A stretch of 64,000 bases of DNA from Blasia pusilla (Eukaryota; Marchantiophyta; Marchantiopsida; Blasiales), in the NCBI GenBank assembly GCA_050084515.1, contig CM114274.1, forward strand, positions 15,314,001 to 15,378,000, in the 5' to 3' direction. Below the pieces are notes generated by a model, which was not told where the DNA came from, made no database searches, and was given only the letters and a program-made list of their open reading frames with translations. A program made the position numbers and the translations under genes. This document shows positions 21,096 through 35,101 of the stretch, one piece after another. How positions within the stretch are numbered: the stretch's first letter is position 1; every line of letters starts with the position of its first letter.

Positions 21096-22700
21096 GAATT
21101 TATCCTCGATCCTTTTCGTGAAGCGGTCGTCGTTCTGAGCCTCGCCTGCTCAGAACTGTCCGGACTGAATCCACAGAGGGCTGGATTGCTGTTGCATCAT
21201 CAATCAATCAATCAATGACCGAATGCGCTCTCATCCGCCCACGGAGTCTCTTAGTCATGGCTGCATAAGTTTGTAAGTTAACGGAAAACTACAGTAATGA
21301 GGAATTCACCGTGCTTCCTCCCACAACATGAGATCGCTTGCGTTTGTATGTAAGACTTGTGGTGTTTCCCTCCTACATTTCAAATACATTGAAATTCCCA
21401 CGTGAAATGCGCCATATTGAGGACTGGATGCACTCATAACCTTCTCTCAACATGTTTTGTAAGAGGACTCCATGTTTTGTTCAGAGAACTCCGTATGATT
21501 GGATTTAACTGCCATTTGTTTCTTTAGGGTTAGGATTTCAGAACATGAGTAAAATTTCCGCGTGCAATTCCATTTTACTACATGCATAATATTCTTATTA
21601 GAAATGAGTTTTTGGTGATAATAAAAATAAGGAATATGCGATATTCCTTATTTCATAAGAAAATCATAACATCACCTAATTGGAACCATAAGAAGATCCC
21701 TTTTCTAATGAAATTTCATTAATTATTCTAGATTTTGAAATAGAGGGTATTACATTTAAATTTCAGCTTCAAAAAGTTGAAATTGAAATGTAATATTATT
21801 ATTTTTAATAGAGAATTTTGATTTGTTTCTAGATAATGAAACATTTTTTTTTGCATAATGAAAGAAGATGGGGTTTGAAGAGCCTATCACTTTGAGAGAA
21901 GAAGTTGAATTAAAGAGAAATAATAATAAAATTTAATACCACCCGTGCATAACTCAAGCACCGGCTAGTATTATACATATTAGGATCTCAAATAGAGCTT
22001 CTTCGTAAGTTTATTTTCTTGAAGATTTTGTTAAATGAAAATTTAACTAAATATTGAAAAAATATTTTTAAAAATCAAATTATTTTGTTGAAAATTTGGG
22101 TTATGATACAAGGTAAAAGGGATACTTTGAGCAGCTCATGACACATCTGGAGCTTCTCAAAGTATACCTTCCCAAATGCTTATTTTACTATTAAGAAAAT
22201 GGCCAAGTGCATATTCTGGTTGTTCCATGCAAGAATAGAATAGATTTCCACATGGATTATGAACTATGACGTCCATCCAATCATGCTACTTGTTATCCCT
22301 TAAGAAAATTTAAATTCTAATAGGTCTTTGTTTTTAAATGCCTTTCAATTTTTGTTGACTAAGTGGAAGGCTGACTTCATAAGAATGATAACCTTCATAA
22401 GTATGTAACTTGAATGGAAATTGCACCCATTTGGGAGACCTAACCCACCATGTTCAATTCCGTTTTTTATTAATAAAAGACAATCCCCTTTCTCTTATTG
22501 TAATACAGTAAAAAAAAAAACTTTTGTACAGCCGTGGAATGGAAAGAATTAACAATGAAATTTCTTATTTCCCTGTTGTCACTTAAAAATAAAAATATTT
22601 GTAAATAAAAAACGCATTTACCATTTGTCAAACATAAAAGTGTTTGAAATAAAAACATTCATGAATAATATTAGATGTATTTCACTAGTAGGTTCACAAC
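21096..22700. other. AT-rich intergenic DNA
   Basis: It contains a small ATCA repeat at about 21195, a Helitron-like end at 21966 and an inverted pair GATACTTTGAG/CTCAAAGTAT at about 22115 and 22155. No gene seen. Confidence 0.45.
21948..21966 (+). mobile_element. Candidate Helitron 3' terminus
   Basis: ACCCGTGC is followed by a short loop and then GCACCGGCTAG, and a T follows the CTAG at 21963-21966. The hairpin (six of seven pairs) just before CTAG|T fits a Helitron end. Because no Rep/helicase code lies upstream, this would be a non-autonomous copy. Its 5' end was not found. Confidence 0.5.
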
Positions 22701-25200
22701 GGGAGTCGCTCGTCGCCGTGGAAACCCATCGTGAGTGTGCATGAGATAGGATCCCGTTTAGACTTAGTGCCCGATGGTGACTGGCAAACAAAGATGCACT
22801 TCGATAAAAACGAGTAATGGAAAACCCATCGGAAGTACAAAAGAAGGCCACAACACGACCAGAAAAGGAAGAAGGGGGCATTCCCCCCTAACGACGAAAC
22901 TCACCAACAGACTGTACGGCACCTGCGACCGTAGGCCAGCCCGACATACAAGAATCGTTTCTGGGCGTCCGGACTCCGTAGACGGCAAGGCTCCTCCTCA
23001 GTCCGTCGGACGCACGTCAGCCCGAACTGCTGCTGCGGAATCGTGCGTAGGAATGGGATGGTATGCGATGGGAGGCGGACAGCCAGAACTCGGAAGGAAG
23101 CAGATTGGGGGCAGTCTTTCTTTTTCTTCATCGGGGAGACGTATTTCTGTCTTTCTAATCCGGTGAGTAGTCGGGCAGCCATAGCCTCAGACGTGTCGAC
23201 GGGAATTTATACTTGTAGGCGGCGGCCGCATACGAGAGGATCATACGCAGGCACATCGCAGGCAGCGGGTGAGGCTCAGTCATGGGCAGGAGATCATGGC
23301 GCCGTGGACGGGACGGACGACCTGCAGCGCTTGGCGTGGGGTCGACTCTCGAGAGGAGAAGGTGCAGAATGTATCCGCGGACAGATGAGAACGAGCTCCG
23401 CCGAAGAGACGCCGCCCGCGGTGTTCGGGCCCATGTGTCGTTCATCATTGTGGACATGTTCGCACTGCTGAAGCACGGTGATGGCCTCCTCCCACTGTTC
23501 ACGCTCGATTAAAAATAGTGCGCGCATCGTGGAGACCCCTCCTCCTGAGTCCAATTACACTGGAGTGCGGACTTCGCTCTTCGTTGTCGTCCGAACTCAG
23601 GGAGCGAGGGCAGCGATGGCTGGAAGCCGGATTCCGCTGCCTACTCAATCTCCAGTCGTGAAATCCGCATTCGCGTTTGAATCTGTGAGAGCGTGCACTT
23701 CCTGACTTGCTTCATACATCACAGGCGAATTCTGGATCAGTTTCGTAAACCTGGTCGGAGCCACACGTCGATCGGGAGACGATCGAGACCTGGATACAGG
23801 CGGGGCATAGTTTGTGCTCCGCTTTACCGATGCGATCTTAGGCTGTGTAGACGTCCAACGAGTCGATGGCGAAATCATCGACAAGAACCGACTCAGAAAA
23901 TGAAGCCGAGGAGAAGCAATCTCGAGCGCAGTTTGAAGTGGATTACATTTGGCACGTCATGGTCATGTCCGTTCGCATGCTGTTGAGTCTCTCGAGTACC
24001 GGACTGTCTTCAGCTGGATCGTGCGGTGTCCTCTCGTCGTCCGAGCTCCAGGTAACTTCAGAGGAACGGCGTTAAATTTTGAGAATTAACCACCACTGCT
24101 CGACCTCCGTTCCTTGAACGACTCGGAGGAACCTCTGCTTAATCAAAAATTTAACGGAGGGAGGAATCACTTGCAGATCTCTGATGAGATCGTTTCACTG
24201 ATGTGAACTTCCGAATCGAGGGCGCGTTCTCTTCCTCGCTTGAGAATGCATGCTCACTTCAAAGTAATTGGGAGCTTTTGGATTTCTTGAAGTGCACTAA
24301 CAGTACAACGTGTAGGTCGCGGTCCAATCAGACTCGCTAACCGATTGTCCTTAATTTCGAGTTCAAGCAATCATATGAGATCATCCACTTAGAGGCTACA
24401 TGACACATATATTATCTAGGTTGATGAGGTCACCGGTATATAAACGCAAGCTTCAAGGAGATAATTTCAGCGGTCCAGTACACTAGACGTAGCACGCGCT
24501 AGTGCTTGATCGTTGCAAGGACAGTGGCCCTGTAGGTGTGGGAATCTTGACTGGACTTCCTACAATTCAACGTCGCAATCCAGCCTTGATTGTCGAAGTA
24601 TGGAAACCAGGGTCCCAGATTCCTTGGAAGAATTTCCTTATACCCTCGCGTAGGAATTCGAGACGGGCTCAAGCTAACCACTAGGAAAAATGGAAACTAA
24701 GAGCATAGCCCGATTCATCTTTGACATTTATGCGGATCGCGTATTTTCCAGTCCATCTCATTTGATACCTACTGGGAAGGTAGCGAGCTTAGTGCCTCAT
24801 AAGGTATACTTTTCTGAAGTGGAACGTTGGGATTGATGGCAGGAAGGGAGTTGTTTTTGCAGGCAACGAGATCGGCGAAGGTGGTCGACCAATTCCTTGG
24901 AGCTGTAACTGGATTGACGTTGCTTGTATTGGTCCGAATCGTTCCGAATCCAATATTTTCTATGAAATCGTATGTAGGGCGAAACTTGTCGGTCCGTCAT
25001 AGTTATGACAAACCACAGAAAGAGGGGAGCCAGATTAATTGCTCCATTCGAGTAGTCACGACTCACGACCAAACTTTGGTAAATGTAAAAATACACACAC
25101 CATTAGCTTGTTGGCACAACAATGTTCAACTAAATAAATGTAAGCTTGTCAGGTTCTGCAATTGAATCTAGATTGCTCGGGGTCACATGTGAATGACGTA
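22701..25200. other. Intergenic DNA, possible decayed gene
   Basis: GC-rich sequence at 22700-24100 with no complete gene. One minus-strand stretch at about 23430-23525 reads MRALFLIEREQWEEAITVLQ, which looks like a TPR-type helix pair. It is not continued on either side, so it may be a gene scrap or chance. An open frame at 24836-25165 (plus) starts with ATG but has no known motif. Confidence 0.3.
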
Positions 25201-26936
25201 AAACCGACGCTGACAGAAACGTGCATGTGTTCAAGTGAGTTATTTCTGTACTACATCGGTCCATGCGGCATCCGTACTAAGTAACGAAGCCAATAACAAA
25301 ACAGTGGACCGAAAGAAAAGAACAGAGATTGCTAGATGGGGAATTTGGAAATCCTCATCGGATGCTAAGAGAATGTCGAATTTGACCATGTCCATGTGAT
25401 GCAAATACAAGTATCCGCCAATTCACAACTTTTCCTTCAAATTGAAAAAGAACAATTTTCTTCAATTTCCGTTTGGGGAAAAAGAAATTATTAGTCATCT
25501 TACCTGCCCGTTCGATCCTCACATCCTCCCCTTCTTTTGGAAATCAATTCTCCTCCCATCACGCTCCTCATCTTCGTGATTTAATCGAATTTTTTTTTCT
25601 TGAAATAAAATTATTTTCCATTCCCAACCACAAACCTTAATTTCTTCCATTTCAAAAAGAAAAAGTTTTCTTCCCTTTCTTTTGTAATTTTTAAATTATT
25701 AATCTTGGTTGTCAAGTCTTTTAGAAGAAGATTGAAATCTATAAGTGGACATTACAAAATAAGAACGTCAATTATCAATTTTAATCAAATTTATAAACAA
25801 AATAAAAATTATGAGTAATCATATTTTAAAAGAAATGAAAGGTAATAACATCGAGGTAGTGCTGTTTTGCCACATCAATATTAGAGTAGAGAATCCAGAA
25901 TGTCTCATTTAAGTGGAAAGTCATCAGCTAGAGACAACCCTGCAATATTTGAGTCAAACCTAACTCTAACAACAAACTAAAAGATTCATTGCCCGCATAG
26001 AATGTGATAATTCCAATTTGTGGAAGGACATGTTACTGACATTGTACTAAAAAATTCAAAACTTGGGGCATATTTAAGGAGGTGAGATCCTCTACAGATT
26101 GCCAACCTGGCATTGGCCATCAGTCGCTTCGACCAGTTCTCAAATCACGGGTTCCATGAGAAACCCCACTACTGCACATGACCCCGGCATCATTTTGAGT
26201 CTACGATCAAAAGAGTTGGCAACACACAACTCGTATTCCCCACACAAGATGAAATGTCAACATGAAACGTGGAAGGAGATTCTGGTAAAGGGTCGAGAGA
26301 AGAGCTTAGTTAGACCTTGTCTCACTCCGACCTCTTCATCCACCTTTGGGTCTGCACAAAATGCAATTTTCAATACATACAGTTCCTCTCAGGTGGACTC
26401 CACTGACATTAGAAGAGTGGATTCAAGTTATCCATATCACTCTTCAGTAGCCCCATATGCCTGAACTGTTCAAGACTTTAGAAGAGGGTGTTGGGTCCAG
26501 GCTGTGAATCCTGAGATACATAAATCTTCCTGAGTGCATATACCAGAATCACATGTGTAAGAATTTCCAAGCCCTCTACAATGCGTATAAACACCATGGT
26601 CAGTTGTCACACTAAGTGGTGTCCAATCAGCAACTAGTTCAGTATTTGTTCCTTTCGACCACCAAATTGGAGAACGGAATGTGGACAAAGATTTCCGTGT
26701 TGACCTAACAGTTTTCAAAGAGATGCAGGGACCGGAAGGGTACTCAGCTTTCAGTTAATGGTCTTTGACCGAAAAAATTTATTGAGAACATTCCTGATTC
26801 CAAGCCTCTGACCCAATGTTGGGCTTGAGAGAGACTGATACTTCCCTACAGACCTAACTCGTCCAGTTTCCAACTTTGGGCAAGTAAACTTTGGGCAACT
26901 TTGGGAAGCTCGCTCTGCCTTTGACTCCACAGAATT
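25201..26936. other. Downstream region of the NDUFAF5 gene
   Basis: AT-rich to about 26000, then balanced. The last part presumably includes the 3' UTR of the minus-strand gene ending at 26937. No protein motif seen in the frames at 26099-26718. Confidence 0.4.
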
Positions 26937-29900
26937 TCAAGGTGCCTTAGATCCATCTTCTCCTGGGAAAGCTTTTTGAAGATCATGAAAAGAAACTGTT
27001 GCTGAGCCTCGTCGCTTAGGAACTTGTTGGGATGGGGCCGGTCTCCACCCTGCCATGTATATAACCTGCAAGTGCAGCATAACGAGATGCAACCTTATCA
27101 TCAAAGGTGCAGAAGCACACTATAGTCCTCTGAACCTTACCACAGCGAAGGACTTTTTCCTGCAATGGGGCCAAACCGATTAAATACAATTCCGTGACAA
27201 GCTTATACTACTCCCAGGGTTTCAAGATACTATCACAACTCAAGAACCAAATGGTTGTTTGAGACTATGGATACTCATGAAAGCACACGGACCTGAAATG
27301 TAGCAGGGATAGTCCCATCAGAATCTCTGAACATAGACTCATACACTGCTGCAGCCGCAAATGCAGTCTCCCGTTTGAGTATCTACACGACCACATGAGA
27401 TCACAATCAGTTCCAATAAGATCGAAATTCGGACTCAAATTCCAACAGCACTTAAGGAGTAATGATCAATGCTCCCATTTTCAGCCAATTAGAACTGCCA
27501 ACTTGTCCATGGGATGAATTTTAACTTTCATATGCAGAGAAGTCTACATAAGCACAATCACAATGCATGCAGGCGCTGGAATATCTTTGCCTATGCAAGA
27601 TCCCTAAATTGGGATGTGTAGGTGGATCTTAATGACTCCATACCGGAATCCTGTGACGCACAGCATTAGCTTCTCCCATAACACGGAGATGTTCAATAAG
27701 ATCCAATGCTGTACACTCAAAACACATTCCAGATATGAGATCCCAAGCCACTCCTTCAATTTGAATGGTGATTTTCTTGGTGGGAATATTAAACCAAGTA
27801 GTTCTCCTTCATGGCTTTTCAAATAAACAGAAGTACGCATGGCTTAAGCACGGCCTACCCGAAGGATATCTGATGGTGTACTCGTCAACATCGACTGTTG
27901 GTAATGCCAAGCCCGCTCTCTGCAACAGATTGCCTGCATCTCGCACCTGCCCAACCCATATTAGTCAAGTGGTATGATATCTTTTCTGGTGGACAACTCC
28001 TACAAGTCAAGCTCCTGTGCCTATGTATCAATCAAGGAGGCAATCGCCATCTATATTTGTTAGCAGTATGCCTCTGAAAGATAAGACAAACCTCACATAT
28101 CAGACAGAGAGTGTTGAAAGGTCAATGATCATTCAGATGAATCTGTATCTTCTCTTGTCTCTTGAGGCACAACAATGCATGAGGAGAGGCCACCATCAAA
28201 ACAAATGATGGCAATCCAATTGTTCCGAACTAAGACATCACCAGCTGTGGACCAGCGGCAGATACCCGTGCAGTGTTGTTTTCATTTCGAGAGTCTAGCA
28301 AGCAAATACTAACCTGCCCTGAAGTTACTTGATATGTTAATGGTTTCAACCATGTCGTAAAGTTCAGTAAATACAAATAATTTCATCACAGCAAACAGAC
28401 CTGAGCCATAGGCGATATTCTAGGGCTGATACCCCCTTCTCGTTCCAATTGAGCTACTGTACATGAAATCCTCAGTTCCCTGCATCCAATCATTGCATGA
28501 GAAAGATGGGAAACGCAAAGCCACACTGGCAATGAACTGCAAAATAAGTTTCACACGATCAAAAGGTACTGTTTGAAGTCCAGATGCATATCAGTCTAAA
28601 GCATCTAGTTTGAAGGATTTTACACAGCTTAGGACTTCAAGTAAATGGGTTAGAGTTTATATGAAATAATTCATTCAAACCTGACCCCACAGATGATGCC
28701 AAAGCTATGCTGAGCAAAAAAAATTAAAGGACGTGTACTTTCTGACCCAGAAGATGCAAGCAGAATTGCAATCTATGCAAGAGCTGCTTGCCTTCAGCAG
28801 CATCACAAATGACCTCTTAAATTCTGACTCCTTTCTTTGACCTTGTCTCTACTCTTGCCTTAGTGATGCTTAAAACACACACTTCTGGTATCTTCTGAAA
28901 AACAGCTGTGTCCAACTCCGACGTGTTGGATTACAACATTCAGGGAATAACCCTCAGTCACAAGGAGTCATAGGAGAGGACACATTTGAGATAAAATAGA
29001 TTAGATGTTCCCATGGACTTGAGCCGCATCCTGGTTTCTTTACATAATTAAGAAGTGAGTTAACACTCACTTGAGAGTTTCTCCTCCCAACATAGCTCCC
29101 AAAAACAACCCGTCAGGCTTCAGTGCCAACCTGCACTGCATTTGCATCAAATGGGTTAGTTAGATGGTGATACAATCTACCAGAAAAAAAGCAGACAACA
29201 AGACAAGCTTTGTTATCATGTGCAAAAAATCAGGAAACTAGTCAATCAATCTTCCTCCTGAAGGTAAACAAAATAATTCCTGCCTTCGACACTCTTAGCA
29301 ATTTAAACCTTCCAAATCCAGAGTGCATGCCTATCATTTGCAATTGTAAAATGATCATCTCCTCTCCCACAAGGTTACCCATACACAAGCAACCTGGATA
29401 ATACCAAGGACAAACACTCAATGCTAATATATCACAGAAGTCAACTCTGTTCCCTTTATGGCTGTGGGACTCAACATAAATACATACTTGAGTCATAGCT
29501 CCTGGCAGATCGTTCACCCAGTGTAGACCCAAGGAGCTGATAACCAAGTCGAGGGATCTGAGTACCCGAAGGAAAATAGATCAGTTGTGGTTGCTTCAAG
29601 ATCAAGGAGCAGCAGTTTAGGATACAGTGTCTTGAGCTCCAGAGATTCTCAGGAAAAAGTGCAAGAGAGACCAGACTGCATTGGTTAAAACATACCCCTC
29701 ACCTAAGGGCAAATATTCTTCATCACCAATCAAATGGATATGTTCTATCTGATTCTTGCCAGTACCATAACCCTTCTCCTCCTCTAAGGCCCTTAGTCCA
29801 GCTGACTTCTTTATCATATCCTCTGAAATGTCCATGGTAATCATCCTTTGAATGCCACCTATGCAACGAGCCCTGATTCAGAATAACTGTCGAAACTCTG

Positions 29901-31114
29901 AGACGCCTCAGCCATGGGGAAAGAGAAGCTTAACAAAGACCACTCTAAAAAACCTTCCGACACTGAGTGGAATAAACTTTCAGATTACATGTGCCCAGCA
30001 ACTATGACTACTAGTAAATGTTACACACAGATCAAAGCCCAAAAAATAAACCACTTAGAAAGCAACATAGCTTCATTTGGCCTCATAACTCTTTACTCAT
30101 GCTTTCCTTACCTCGTCCACGAAGAAGCCGATGGACCTGGTGAAAAGCCCCTCCTAAGTTAAGCACTGTCGGGAAACTCCGCTTACAGTCCTGCCATCCA
30201 AAAGTGGAGAAAATTAAATTTTTTACACAAAAAATCTCGGTGAATTTGTATCACGAACCTAGATCCCTCATACGGTTTTCCTTATTAGCACAACTTGCCT
30301 ACAATTCCAAGCAATTTCCTTTAGGGTTTCACAATGAAGCTCTGCTGTAAGGTGAATTTCCATCTGAGACACGTCAGTAGGTCTATGGACGTAGGATACA
30401 TCCTATTGACTCCATCTAATTCGTGAGCCATAGGATCTAAAACTAAAGCCTGAAACCAACATGCAGAGCAGTGTAAAAAACTTACGTCCAATCGATCCAA
30501 GAGATTTTCAGTCACCGTCTCCAGGAGTGGATCGGCTCCATCCATCAACCACGCTGCCCTGTCCCTCTGTGGCAACCACATGCAGCACACGGTTACTGCT
30601 GCATGTAAAAGTACGTACTGCAACGAACTGGAAACCAAACTAAGTACAGGCATTGCGAACATTGAGGATTCCATCGAGAACTAGAACGTAAACAAAGAGA
30701 ATGGAGATGGTATTTACGGACTCAATCCCGACAAGGTGAGACAACATTGGGACAGACGCACCAATGACTCAGTTTTGACTACGAGGCTTAGAGTAATATA
30801 GTTAAAATAACGCTTCTACTTTTAGCTCGTCGAACGCACGCTCTCCCAGCAATTTTTTGCCTCGAATATAGCAGTGCGGTAATGCCCTGAACTAATTCTA
30901 GAGGCAATTCGAAGCACATTACCTGCTTTCTCTTCAAAACCCTATCGAAGATGTCCGCATTTCGATCGCCCAACTCAACTTTTCCCGTTACTCCACTTCC
31001 GGTCGAAAGGTAAACCGCACTGATTTTCGCACACCCTCTTCCGTCAGGCCACCTTCTAATCAGAGCTCTGCTCCTCGTCACCGCACCGACTACACTGAAA
31101 CTCAAAAAAGGCAT
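26937..31114 (-). CDS. NDUFAF5: Complex I assembly methyltransferase NDUFAF5, 11 exons
   Basis: The 366-aa product is a mitochondrial SAM-dependent enzyme of the BioC-like family. In known members it hydroxylates an arginine of the NDUFS7 subunit during complex I assembly. Exons: 31114-30923, 30566-30486, 30190-30112, 29858-29696, 29557-29488, 29135-29071, 28479-28401, 27946-27859, 27708-27644, 27382-27293, 27065-26937; they sum to 367 codons. An Arg-rich, acid-poor N-terminus looks like a mitochondrial presequence, followed by [16 protein letters not shown]. Family blocks include [54 protein letters not shown] and [16 protein letters not shown]. The usual glycine motif is the plant variant [10 protein letters not shown]. 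It is close to Arabidopsis At1g22800 as I recall it. All introns are GT-AG, and no defects were seen. Confidence 0.93.
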
Positions 31115-32600
31115 GGCTTCTCCTGTCCAATGTGGTCACAAGCGATTTTACAACTGCAGTTCACAAGACTTGAATATAGAACTTTTGTGATACTCCTGAC
31201 CACGAGCAGCAGGTGCACTTCAGCTCAGCACTTGAATTAAGCGCCTATATCCTGCCTGCCAGCTGCGTCTACATGCACACAGAGAGACAAGGTTGAGTTG
31301 GCTAGGCAAATGCTTCAGCTCAATATTGTTATCAACTACAACTTGAAAGACGTGAGGCACCTCATGCGATTGAAAATGAAACGTACATGAGTTTCAGTGA
31401 GCTTCAGTTAAATCTACCATTCAACAGCAATGTAATAGAAGCAAGGCTTGCTATGCGATGATTTAAGGACAGACACCAAAGAAGACGTTTTACTTATCTA
31501 TCGTAACACAAATTCCACTAGCTTCTTGGTTTTTGAGAAAAGAAAGGAAGAAGAGCAAATCCTATCCTTTTGCCCAACAAAATATTTCGATCAAAGTTGA
31601 AGTTTTCCTCCATCCTTGAGGTGAAATTGACTATCTCGCGTTACTTATTGCATCGAATGGCAGCAAGGGATCAAGCCCATTTCCTGCGCGAATCTGATAG
31701 AAATTTTGTCTCCCTGATCCACGGCCTTCGCTCTCAGCTCCTCTACCGGAGCTCTACTCAATCAAGCGTGAGCGGAAGTGAAGTTCGTGTCACTCGCAAT
31801 AAGTGTGGACGCGGAAAAAGCACACCGGAACTAAACACATAGCTACGGAGGGCATTAGGCAAGATCAAGGTGCAAATGCCGGATCATAGTAGAGTCGAGT
31901 TGCAAACATACATACCGATGTGTTAATGCGTAAATTTCGAAGGCAACTAAACAAAACTTCCTCGAAAAATTGAAATATCTACTCAAAGTGGAGAATTGCA
32001 GTGGCTATCTGGCCAATTGAGGCATCCATCCAAAACAAATCGTTAGATGGAGAGGAAACAAACTCCGTGGCTAAAAGAGTCCACGGTCACCTGTTTCTCT
32101 CCAGATTCCTACTTCTCCCTTTCGCAAGGCGCATCGCAGGCCATGAAACAAATCTCCGCCGGGCCCTCTACCATTGATTTGAATGAATGACGCTCCGAGG
32201 CTGGCCTGCGATTCGAACCAGCGCGCACTCAAAGCGCAGGACGCCAACGCCGACTCTTCCTCACACAAGGCTCTGCAGAATTGTGCAGTCAGCAAGCACC
32301 GACTGTAACACACAATCGCCGGCGCGTCTCCTAACTCGGACTCCACAAACGCTTTCCTCTCTCTCCCCCCGCTTGCTTCCGCGCCTTCTGCCCTGTCACT
32401 CTCCCCCCGCTTCCGACGCTGGCTGGGGACAGCGACAGCGAGCGTCGAGGACACCAGACGCTGCAGACGCGGACAGGGCTACTTGACAGAAGTAGACTAG
32501 GCGCTACGGACGTGGACAGGCGCGCGACGGAGACCAATTGCTGGGGCCACGGAACGGAGCGGAGATTCAAGTGGAGGGACAGATGTATTAACCAGGAAAC
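31115..32600. promoter_or_regulatory. Upstream region of NDUFAF5, GC-rich block
   Basis: The NDUFAF5 promoter should lie left of about 31,700. At 32,070-32,570 there is a CpG- and GC-rich block with open frames on both strands but no motif. It could be a promoter island for a gene I cannot see, or part of a non-coding transcript. Confidence 0.3.
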
Positions 32601-35100
32601 AAGTTTTTAATTTCATTGTTAAACGAAACCTGGGGTTCACCCAGCGCCACGTGGAATACGATTTTATTTCTATGTATTTTTTAGAGAAAATCAGACTTAC
32701 TTGTGACGTAAGAAATGAAACGAGTAGAAACGAGTCAGTCAGTTGTCGCTATGAACATGATTGTCAGTTCATTATTATTTCGGTTTTATTTTTATTAAAA
32801 ATAACTAACTTTGGTGAGAACAAAATATTTTCTGCGTGATTTCGTCTATATTCCTTTTTAAAAATTCTTCTTTCCAATTATGTTACACCATTACTAGTGG
32901 AGGGCCCCACATTAGTTTTGGAAATGTAGAAAAATATGTTTCACTTTTTTTAAAGTCATTGGAGATGACATCCAACTTCTTCATAACGTGGATTTTCTTT
33001 TGGAGAAGTCTTCCATGCATGAAACTTCTTTCAACGAGGAATTGTGTGATACCATATATGCAAGCTTGGGCATCGTTGCATGAAATTATTTCAACCAAGA
33101 ACATGCCACAAGTATCAATCCTCTTGCACATACATAGAACCTTATCTTTCATGTGGTCTTAATATTTGACACATTTATGCTAAATGTGTATAATTTTTCC
33201 ACCTACCTATATGTCCTTGATGCCAATCTTATGCAAAGACACCACCATGGTTGAATTTAAATTTGACTTCAACAATTCTACCAAGTCAGAAGAATCCTAG
33301 TCATAAATCGTACCATAAAGGTGTATCTTATGGCATGCGACCAAGGCTTTTAACATCGACCACAATATATTGACTTTGTTGGACATCGAGACTTATAACC
33401 TTACCGTGATCTTGTAAGAAGATATTGCTATGTTTGAATTATCCTTTTAATTGTTCAGCATTCCACTCCATGCTTCTTTTAAAGTCATATTTTGGGTAGT
33501 TTTCACCTCTTCATTCAATTTTCCTCCTTTTTAATTTCAAAAAATAAAGAAAAATTTCCAATACTCTATTTGTGATTCTTTTTTCAGTTAAGTCATTATA
33601 AACCTTGAAGGTATATCTTTTTTTCTTATAAATATTTATGCACTTTCCCATAATAGTAAGATTTTTATTGAAAAAACATCAACTCTCCTCCTCATCTATA
33701 CCTTCCTCCCTTTTTCATTTGGTAGAAAAATTAATTTCCCTCCCTCCATTAAATCCCTTATTATACATTAATGTGTAAATCTTGTCTCATTTCTTAAAAA
33801 AACAAATTCCCCGACTCTCCCATTTCCTTATTATGGAAAAAGAAAATCCTCTCTAAATAACTTTAATGTCTTCTTGGTATGCATGCACTTACCCATAGAA
33901 ATATATAAGATTTGATCTTATTTAGAAAAAAAGAAGTTGAAGTCATTAGACTCATGATCGGACGACTATCATGCACTCAACCCACCATTACAAGAGGGAA
34001 CCTTAAATTAATGAATACACATTATAGTCTCAATAATAATAATGAAAATCCTACAACGTATGCATAGTAAAGTGTCCAAGGTTACAAAGCTTAGGTTTAG
34101 AGAACATGAGAGCTTTGGAAGCTTTCTAAATTTTAAGTAAGAGAATGCTCATACAAACCGCAAAGTGCCAAAGATGCAAAGCTCAAGTAGGGACCATAAG
34201 AGACAATTAGAGTTATGCATAATCTCACAAAACATTTAATGCAAGTTGTGAGAACAAGAGAGATAAAGTTCAATCTCCACAATATGGAAACAAATTATCC
34301 AAGTCAACACCATATAACATGGTATAGAAGGTCCATGATGTGGCCAATTTTTTTGGGCACTAAATCCTCCCGTTCGTCCAAGCTTGTTAGAGCTTGTAAA
34401 GTTTTGGAAAAAACCGGTTGTGCTGGTTGAGATTCCGCCAATTTTTTTAGAGTGTGCGAGAAAACTTGTTAGAAAATTATCGACAATGTATGTATGCCCG
34501 ACGATTCCAAGGGTAAATAAGTTTAGGGGCGTTGGGATTTCATGCAACCCCAATAAACCATAATCATCCTTACTATTATGGGCGAATGCATTCTCACTAT
34601 GCAAACGCTTCTGCTCTTGACACATGGCCTTCTGCGCCTATGAGGGTATACACTGATTGCATTTTTTTCACGTGTGGATGAGTGTCGGGCTGCATCTCCA
34701 CGTCTTAGGATTTTCCTGGATCCGCCGCATTTTTTTAACGGTTTTCTTTTGAATGCTTCCAAACTATGTACTTAGACACTTACGATCTGACAAGCGGCAT
34801 CCGTCGATGAGGTTACCCTTTTATTCCTCAAAGGGTTGTCATTGTCTGCTCTTAGGGTTTAGAAGCTTAGGCAACAATGTATTTATTGCTTGCATCAAAA
34901 ATTACAAAGTCCATTCATTCTGCACACTCCAGCCTCTGCTTAGGTGATGTTTGCTTTCAGGCTCCATAGAATTGTTACAGAGGCTTTAGCTGCTGGGATT
35001 TATTGATTTGTTAACTCGGTTACAAGGCAGCTCAAAGCGCCATTGTCTACTACATTATTCTTATTGTGCTCTATTGTATACTATTCCAATAGAGGTGTGA
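32601..35100. other. AT-rich intergenic DNA
   Basis: Long AT-rich stretch with poly-A/T runs and only short motif-free frames (for example 32883-33152 minus and 34236-34625 minus). Composition resembles the other TE-derived tracts, but I recognise no element. Confidence 0.45.
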
Positions 35101-35101
35101 C

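Noticed and set aside
29696-29703. Donor TTAG|GTGAGG in NDUFAF5 exon 4
   Set aside because: It breaks the frame into the next exon. GAGGG|GTATGT restores the expected [13 protein letters not shown].
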